Program-made: the position numbers and the translations under genes
Assembly (NCBI GenBank): GCA_965371445.1
Contig: CBDUYN010000134.1
Location: forward strand, 1-29,057
Direction of reading: 5' to 3'
DNA from: DASWIG01 sp965371445
GTDB lineage: Bacteria > Acidobacteriota > Thermoanaerobaculia > Multivoradales > J023
Length of the DNA stretch: 29,057 nucleotides
The notes under the pieces: generated by a model
Database searches by the model: none
Told to the model about the DNA's origin: nothing
Seen by the model: the letters and a program-made list of their open reading frames with translations, nothing else
Shown: in pieces, positions 12,115-21,100 of the stretch
Layout: each line of letters starts with the position of its first letter
How positions within the stretch are numbered: the first letter of the stretch is position 1

Positions 12115-15100
12115 GCGCGTCAACGTCTTTCAGCGAGCTGGAGCCCGACGTCCATTTGGTAGACGAGCTGCGCCAGCTCATCGCCGAGCAGACGGGGCAG
12201 TCCCCCGAGGACGTCAGCGACCAGGAGATCCGGGAGTACCACCATCTGATCCTGGCCGAGTACGGGGACTACCTCGAGCAGCGCTCGGTCCACCGGACGT
12301 TCGAACGACACGCCGCGCAGCAGCCGGAGGCGTCCGCTGTGCTCTTTCGTGGAGAGTCGACCACCTTTGCGGAGCTCAATCGCCGGGCCAACCGGCTGGC
12401 CCGGTTCCTGCGTCGGCGGAGTGTGGGAGCGGAGACGCTCGTCGGCGTCTGCCTGCCGCCCTCCCCTGACCGCGTCGTAGCCCTGCTGGCCGTCCTCAAA
12501 GCGGGCGGCGCCTTCGTCGCAATCGCTGAAGGCGCGCGCGGCGCGATCGTGCGGGCGGCGGCCCGACCGGCCGTCGTGCTGAGCGCCGGGCCGCTCGACG
12601 GGGACGGGGTGATCGTCCTGGAAGAGGTTCGGGAAGAGGTCTGCCGTGAGGACGGCGACAACCCGGCGGACGACGTCGGGCCCGGGAACCTGGCCTGCGT
12701 CGTCTACGAGAGCGCGGGGCGGGGCGTTGCGGTGGAACATCGCCAGGCGTTGCATCGCCTGGACTGGTTGCAGGCGGAGTTCGAGCTCTCGGACTCGGAC
12801 GTCCTGTTGCACCACGACCGCGACGGCGCCGATTGGGAGGTCTTCTGGCCCCTGCTCCACGGGGGACGGGTGGCGATCGCCGCGGACGAGAGCCCGGCGA
12901 CGCTCATCGGCGAGCACGGGGTGACGATCCTGAGACTCACCCCGTCGGAGCTGGTGTCGCTGCTCGCCGACGGTCCGACGTCCTTTCCTTCGCTGCGCCT
13001 CGTGCTGTGTGCCGGTGAGCCGCTACGTGGAGCTCTGGCGGCGCGGCTGGCCGAGCGGTCGTCGGCGCGCCTGGTGCATGCTTACGCCCCCCACGAGGCG
13101 GCGACCGAGGTCTCCTGGCAGACCGTCACCGCGCGGGAGAGCCGGGATCCCGTGCCGGTCGGTGACACGTGGAACCTCTCGGTCTTTCTCCTGGATCGCT
13201 ATCTGCAGCCGATTCCGCAGGGGCTCGAGAGCGAAATCTGCGTCGCGGGCGAGGAGCTGCCGCGGGGCTTTCTCGGCGATCCGCGCGGCACCGCGCGGTC
13301 CTTCCTCCCCGATCCTTTTGCCGAGCAGCCGGGCGCGCGGCTGCTGCGCACCGGCGACCTGGGCCGCATGCTGCCGGGAGGAGCTCTCGCTCTGACCGGA
13401 GCCGTCGGCCGGCAGGTCCGGATCGCAGGCCAGCGCCTGGACCTCGGCGCGGTCGAGGCGGCGCTCGTCGCCGATCCGTCGGTCGACGAGGCGGCGGTGC
13501 TGGTGCGGGAGACAGCAGATTCGGTGCCACGGCTGGCGGCCTACGTCGTCGTATCGGGAGCCTGGGTTCCGGAAAGGCTCGCCGAACGACTGAGGTCGCG
13601 CTGGGCGGACGAGCTGCTGCCGGCGGCCTGGGTTCCGGTGAGCCGGCTGCCCCTCACTGCCGCGGGCCGACCCGACGAGGAGGCCCTCGCCCAACTGCCG
13701 GTGATCGACGACGAGCTGGTGGAGCGCTGGGAGGAGCGCCTGTTCTCCCTGCCGGGAGTGGTGGAGGGGGTGGTCCTGGTCCGGGAAACCTCCGAGGCCC
13801 TGCCGCCGATGCATCTGGACGACCTCCTTCCCGACTGGCGGCAGACCGCCGCACGGCCGGCCGGTGACGCCACCCCCGCCGCCAGCGAGCGACCGGCGGT
13901 CGCGCCCGAGGCGGCGGCTCCCGAGACGCCCGCGGTACGTCACGGGCCGGCCCTGGAGCTTGCGGCGGAGGCTCCCACCACTCTGGCGAGTGCCCTCGAG
14001 CGCGCCGCCGCGCTCGAGGCGGAGCGCGGGATCGTCTACCTCCAGGCCGATGGATCGGACACCTTTCAAACCTATCCGGAGCTTCTCGAGCAGGCCGAGC
14101 GGCTGCTCGCCGGGCTGCGGGCGCTGGGACTCGAGCCGCAAGACAAGGTGATCTTCCAGCTCGACGTGCTCGAAGATTACATCGCTGCCTTCTGGGCGTC
14201 GATGCTGGGGGGCCTGGTGCCGGTGCCGCTGTCGATCGCGCCCACCTACGATCAACCCAACGCCGCGGTCGCCAAGCTGGGCAACGCCTGGCGGATGCTC
14301 GAACGGCCGTTGGTCCTCTGCGGTCGCGAGTTGGCTCCCGCGGTCCGTTCGTTGTCGGATCTGCTGGGACTCGAGGGCCTGCGGGTCGAAGTGATCGACG
14401 ACCTGCGCCAGCACCCGCCGGACCGGGACCGCCAGGCGTGCCAGCCGGACGATCTGGCCCTCCTGCTCCTGACCTCCGGCAGCACGGGGCTGCCCAAGGC
14501 GGTCATGCAGACCCATCACGCCTTGCTGACGCGCTCTGCCGCCGTGGCCCGCAACAACGCCTTCGTGCCCGAGGACGTGTCGCTGAACTGGATGCCGCTC
14601 GATCACGTCGGCGGGCTCGTCATGTTCCATCTCCGCGACGTCTACGTCGCCTGCGGGCAGATCCAAGCTCCGACCACGGTCGTGCTCGAAGATCCCCTGC
14701 GCTGGCTCGACTGGATCGAGCGTTTCCGGGCGACCGTCACCTGGGCGCCGAATTTCGCCTTCGGATTGGTCAACGATCGGGCCGACGAGATCGCTCGCCG
14801 CCGGTGGGACCTGTCCTCGATGCGCTTCATCCTCAACGGCGGCGAGGCCATCGTCGCCAAGACGGCGAGGACTTTCTTGCGGTTGCTCCGGCCCCACGGG
14901 CTGCCGGAGACGGCGATGAAGCCGGCCTGGGGGATGTCGGAGACCTGCTCGGGCATCACCTACTGCCATCACTTCACCATCGACTCGACGAGCGACGAGG
15001 ATCCGTTCGTGGAGGTGGGAACGCCGGTGCCCGAGGCCTCGGTCCGTATTGCGGACGCCGAGGATCGGGTGCTCGCCGAAGGCGCGGTCGGCCTGCTGCA

Positions 15101-18100
15101 GGTCAAGGGACCGATGATCACCGCCGGGTACTATCGAAATCCCGAGCTCAACGAAGAGGTGTTCACCGCCGACGGCTGGTTCAACACCGGCGACCTCGGA
15201 GTCTTGCGCGATGGCCAGCTGAGCATCACCGGCCGCGAGAAAGACGTCATCATCGTCCGCGGCGTCAATCACTACAGCCACGAGATCGAGGCGGTGGTCG
15301 AGGAGATCGAGGGAGTGGAGGTGTCCTACACCGCCGCCTGTCCGGTGCGTGACGCCGGCAGCGATACCGACGAGCTGGCGATTTTCTTCCACACCCCCTC
15401 AGAGGACTGGGATCGACGGCTCGAGCTGATCGAGGAGATCCGCCATCGGGTCGCCGAGGAGAGCGGGCTCAGCCCCACCTATCTGATCCCGATGGCGAGA
15501 GAGGACGTGCCCAAGACGGCGATCGGCAAGATCCAGCGCCCGCAGCTACGCGAGCGCTTCGAAGCCGGGGAGCTCGACGACGTCCGCAAGCGGATCGACG
15601 TTCTGACCGGCAACGAAAACACCCTGCCGTCGTGGTTTTACCGCAAGGTCTGGGTGCGCAAGGAGCTCGCTCCGCGGCCCGCCGTCGGGTCGGGCGGAGT
15701 CCTGGTCTTCCTTGATGATGCGGGCCTCGGCGCGAGCCTCTGCACCCGGCTGTCGCAGCGTCGGATTTCGTGGACCGGAGTCGCGGCCGGCGACGGCTTC
15801 GCCCGCCGGGAGGACGGGCACTTCACGATCGATCCCGCCGATCCCGAGCACTATCGGCGGTTGCTCGCGGCGCTCGACGGCCGCGAGATCGACCGCTTCC
15901 TCCATCTGTGGACCTACGACGACGAACCGGTCGATCCGGCGGCGGCCGGAGTGCTGGAACGGGCCGAGGAGCGCGGCCTCCTGAGCGTGCTTTACCTGGT
16001 GCAGGCCCTCGCCGCGGAGCGCGGCTCGCCCTGCGGCCTGTGGGTCGCCTCGAGCCGCGCTCAGAGGATCACCGACGACGAGGTGCCGGCGCCCGAGAAG
16101 ACCTCGCTCCTCGGTCTGCTCAAGACGCTCCCCAAGGAGCTGCCCTGGCTGAGCTGCCGTCACGTCGACCTGCCGGCAAGCGAGGTCGACGCCGACGCCG
16201 CCCGCCTGTTGCAGGAGCTTTGTGCGGCGTCCGACGAGCGCGAAGCGGCCCATCGCGCCAGCGGCCGCTGGGTGGCGCGTCTCCGGCACGTGGACCTGCT
16301 GCGGGAGGAGGAGCAGCCGACGCCGATTCGAAACGGCGGCATCTACCTCCTGACCGGAGGGCTGGGCGGCATCGCGCGCGAGATCGCCGGCTATCTTCTC
16401 GCGACCCACGAGGTGCGTCTGCTGCTGATCGGCCGGACGCCGCTCCCGGCGCGCGACGAAGGGCCGTCGCGCCCCGACCCGAGGGACGGGACCGCGGAGC
16501 GCGTCGAGACCTTGCGGGCACTGGAGCAGTTGCCGGGCGAGGTCGCCTACCAGGCGGTCGACGTCGTCGACGAGGCGGCCCTGCGGCGGGCGGTCGAGGC
16601 GGCCGAAGCGCGCTGGCACGGCGAGTTGCGCGGGGTCCTGCACCTGGCGGGTGTCCTCGCGGAGCGGCCGCTCCTCGAGGAGACCCGGGAGAGCCTCGCC
16701 GAGACGCTGCGGCCCAAGGTCCTCGGCGGTCTCGCCCTTCACCGGCTGTCGGCCGAACGCCCGGGAAGCTCGTTCATCGCCTTCTCCTCGATCAACAGCT
16801 TCTTCGGCGGCGCGACGGTGGGCGCCTATGCCGCCGCCAACAGTTTCCTCGACGGCCTGAGCGAGTATCGCCGGGCCCTCGGACAGCCAAGCTGGTCCCT
16901 CGCCTGGAGCATGTGGGACGAGGTCGGAATGAGCCGCGGTTACGAGATGAAGGAGCTCTCCCGCGCCCGTGGCTACCACACGTTGACCGCCCGCCAGGGA
17001 TTGAGCTCCTTCGTGGCGGCCCTCACCCGTGGCCAGGATCAAGTGTTGATCGGCCTCGACGGCACCAACCCCCACATTCGGCGCTGGCGGGCCGAGGGCC
17101 CGTGCGCCCACCAACGGCTCGCCGCGTTTTTCACCGGCGACGAAGTGGCGGCGACACGGTTGGCGAAGACGGTGCTGGAAGACGCTTTCGGCTCGCCGGT
17201 CGCCTGCGATCCGCGGCCGCTCGCCGAGATGCCGCTCACCGAAGACGGCGAGATCGACCTCGATCAGCTGAGCGCCGCGGGAACCGAGACCGTCCGCGCC
17301 GAGCGCGCGGTGCCGCGCGACGAGACCGAGGAGAAGCTGGCCGAGATCTGGCGGCAGGTGCTGGGAACCGGCTCGCCGATCGGCATCCACGACAACTTCT
17401 TCCATCTCGGAGGCGATTCGATCCTCAGCATCCAGGTCATTGCCCGGGCCGCCGAGCAAGGGCTGCGCCTGACCCCCGAGCAGATCTTCCGGCAGCCGAC
17501 CGTCGCGGAGCTGGCGGCGGTGGTCGAGACCGCGGAGCCGCTTGCCGCCGAGCAAGAGCTGGTCGAGGGGGCGGTGCCGCTGACGCCGATCCAGCGCTGG
17601 TACCTCGAGCAGGACCTGCCCGACCCGCATCACTTCAACATGGCGCTGCTGTTCGAAGTACGCCAGCCGCTCGACGGCGAGGTGCTGGCTCGCACGGTGA
17701 AGCGTCTGATCCTGCATCATGACGCCTTGCGCATGCGCTTCCGGCGCGAGGACGGCGACTGGCGGCAGGACAACGCCGGCGCGGAAAAGAACGAGGTCTT
17801 CCAGGTCGTCGATCTCTCGGCCGAGCCGGAAGCGGAGCAAATGCAGGCGCTCGAAGCCACCGCCGCGAAGCTGCAGGCAAGCCTGGACCTTACAGACGGC
17901 CCTCTGCTGAGGGTCGCCTACTTCGATCTCGGCCTGAGCAGGCCGGGGCGTCTGCTCTTCGTCGTTCATCACCTGGTGGTCGACGGGGTGTCATGGCGGA
18001 TCCTGCTGCAGAACCTGCAGGTGACCTACGAGCAGCTTCACGCCGGGACCGAGGTCCGGCTGCCACCCAAGACGACCTCGTTCAAACGCTGGGCCGAGCG

Positions 18101-21100
18101 CTTGGAAGAGCTCGCCCAATCCGACATACCGGCGGCCGAGGCGTCCTACTGGCTGGCGGAGTCCCACCGGCGGCCCCCCCTGCCGGTGGACTTTCGCGGC
18201 GGGCGCAACACCGAAGGATCGTCGCGTACGGTGAGCCTCCGCCTCGACGGCGAGGAGACCCAGGCTCTCCTCCAAGAGGTCCCCAAGGCTTACCGTACCC
18301 AAATCAACGACGTCCTGCTCACGGCGCTCACCCAGGTTCTGACGCGCTGGACAGAAGCGAGCACGGTGCGAATCGACCTCGAGGGGCACGGGCGCGAGGA
18401 GCTCTTCGACGACGTCGATCTTTCACGCACGGTGGGCTGGTTCACCAGCCTGTTCCCGGTATCGCTGGAGCTCGCCCACGATGCGGCGCCCGGCGAGGCG
18501 CTGAAATCGATCAAGGAGCAGCTTCGGGGAATCCCGCGGCGGGGCGTCGGCTACGGCTTGCTGCGCTACCTGCGCCGGGACGAAGAGACGGCGGCCGCGC
18601 TGCGAGAGCTGCCGCCGGCCGAGGTGAGCTTCAACTACCTGGGACAATTTGACCAGTCCCTGGCGGAGGCCGACGCGTTCGCGATGGCGCGGGATCCGAT
18701 CGGCGATTTCCGCAATCCGGCGGGTGAGCGCCAGCATCCGCTGGACGTCTTCGGACACGTGGTGGAAGGGCGTCTCGAAATCGGCTGGATCTACAGCGAC
18801 CAGGTGCATCTCGAGACCACCGTCGAGCGCCTGGCGCGGGACTTCATGGCGGCTCTGCGAACGCTCGTCGCCCACTGTCTGTCGCCCGAGGCCGGGGGCT
18901 GTACGCCGTCTGACTTTCCGCTCGCCGGGCTCGACCAGGCCCGGCTCGACCGTCTCGTCGGCGACGGCCGCGCCGTCGAGGACGTCTATCCGCTTTCCCC
19001 CATCCAGCAGGGCCTGCTCTTCCATACTCTCTACAGCCCCGAGTCGGGGGTGTACTTCGACCAGATGAGCTGTACCCTGAGAGGCGACCTCGACGTCACC
19101 TCTTTCGAGCGCGCCTGGCAAGCGGTGATCGACCGTCACTCCATCCTCCGCACCGGCTTCGTGTGGGAGGATCTCGAGCGGCCCCTCCAGGTCGTCCGCC
19201 GGGCGGTCGCCCTGCCGCTTCGGCACGAGGACTGGCAGCGGACTCCGGCGGACGCGCGGCGGTTTTCGGCGGCGGCCGAGGAGGATCGCAAGCTCGGCTT
19301 CGACCTCACCAGCGCGCCGCTGGTGCGGCTGACGCTGATCCGTCTGGGCGAGGACAGCCATCGCTTCCTGTGGAGCAACCACCATCTCCTGCTCGACGGC
19401 TGGAGCCGCGCCCTTGTACTGAAAGAAGTCTTCGCCTGCTACGAGGCGGAACGCCGCGGCCAGCAGTCCGAGCTCGAGCAACCGGCTTCCTACCGCCACT
19501 ACATCGCCTGGCTGGACCGCCAGGACATGGCCGAGGCCGAGGACTACTGGCGCCGGAGGCTGGCCGGCTTCAGCTTCGCCACGCCGCTGCCGGACGACCG
19601 GCAACGCGAGACCGTCGCCGAGTCGGAGGAGGACTACGGCAATGAGGATTTCCGGCTCTCGCCGGCGCTGACCGCCAAGCTCCAGAGTCAGGCGCAACGC
19701 CATCAACTGACGCTCAACACCCTGGTCCAGGGTGCCTGGGGGCGGCTGCTGAGCTATCACAGCGGTGAGGACGACGTGGTGTTCGGCACCACCCTGTCGG
19801 GCCGGCCGGCCGGACTGCCCGGGGTCGAATCGATGGTCGGTCTGCTGATCGCCACCCTGCCGGTGCGCATGACCGTGGCGGGCGACGAGCCGCTGCGGAG
19901 CTGGCTCGAGCAGCTGCAGGAGCAGCAGGTCGAGATGCGCCAGTACGAATACGCTCCGCTCAACCAGGTGCAAAGCTGGAGCGAGGTCCCTGCCGGGCAA
20001 CCGCTCTTCGAAAGCCTCTACGTTTTCGAGAGCTTCCCGGTCGACGCCTCGTTGCGCGAGGGAATCGGCAGCCTCGAGATCGAGGCGATCGCTCTCTTCG
20101 GGCGCGGCAACTATCCGCTCACCCTGGCCGCCAGCCCGGGGCGCGAGCTGACGCTGCAGATCTACTACGACACGACCCGCTTCGACCGGGAGACCGTTCG
20201 GCGCCTGCTCGGGCATCTCGAGACCTTCCTGGCGGGGGTTGCCGAGAGCCTCGAGCGGCCGGTCGGAGAGGTGCCGCTGCTCGACGCCGAAGAGGGCCAC
20301 CGGCGGACGTGGGCTGCGCCGCCTCGACCTCGGCGCCGGCGCCAGCCTGCCCGCCCGCGGAGTTTCGTCGCCCCGCGGACTCCGGTCGAAAAGCGCCTGA
20401 CCGAGATCTGGCGCGAGGTGCTGGCAGTCGATCGCATCGGGATCCATGACTCCTTCTTCGAGCTCGGAGGTGATTCGATCTCCAGCATCCAGGTCATCGC
20501 GCGCGCCAAGCACGCCGGCATCCTGCTCAGCCTGCAGCAGCTGGTCAAGTACCAGACCATCGCCGCCCTGGCGCCGGTCGTGGAGGCCACGGCGGCGCCC
20601 GAAGCGATCGACTTCAGCTCCGAGGATCTCGCCGGGTTCCGGGCCCGCCTGGACGAAGCCGGCATCGAGTCGCAGCCGATCGAGTCGGCCTTCCCGCTGT
20701 CGCCGATGCAGCACGGCATGCTCTTCCATGCGCTCCACACCCAGGAGTCGGCGGCGATGTACTTCGAGCAGTTCCATGGCACCTTCCGCGGCGATCTCGA
20801 TCCCGCCCTCTTCCACCGCGCCTGGCAGCGGGTGGTCGACCGGCATCCCGAGCTGCGCACCGCCTTTGTCTGGAAAGGGCTGGCCGAGCCGCTGCAGGTC
20901 GTCCACCGTCAGGTCAAGATGCCGCTCGAAGAGCAGGCCTGGCTCGGGGCGGTCGCGGCGGAGCAGGAGCAGCGCTTCGCCGACTACCTGGCGGCGGATC
21001 GCGCGCGGGGTTGCGATCCGGCCATCCCGCCGCTGATGCGTCTCGCCCTGATCCGGCTATCGGAGGACACCTGGCGCTTCGTCTGGGGCGTCCACCATCT

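Noticed and set aside
9082..12123. Very long minus-strand open frame (about 1,000 codons) opposite protein 2, with similar ones at 13023-15392, 15546-17972 and 18423-20906.
   Set aside because: They lie wholly opposite plus-strand frames carrying ordered catalytic motifs, and show no recognisable domain. Long antisense frames are expected in GC-rich genes because stop codons are rare there.
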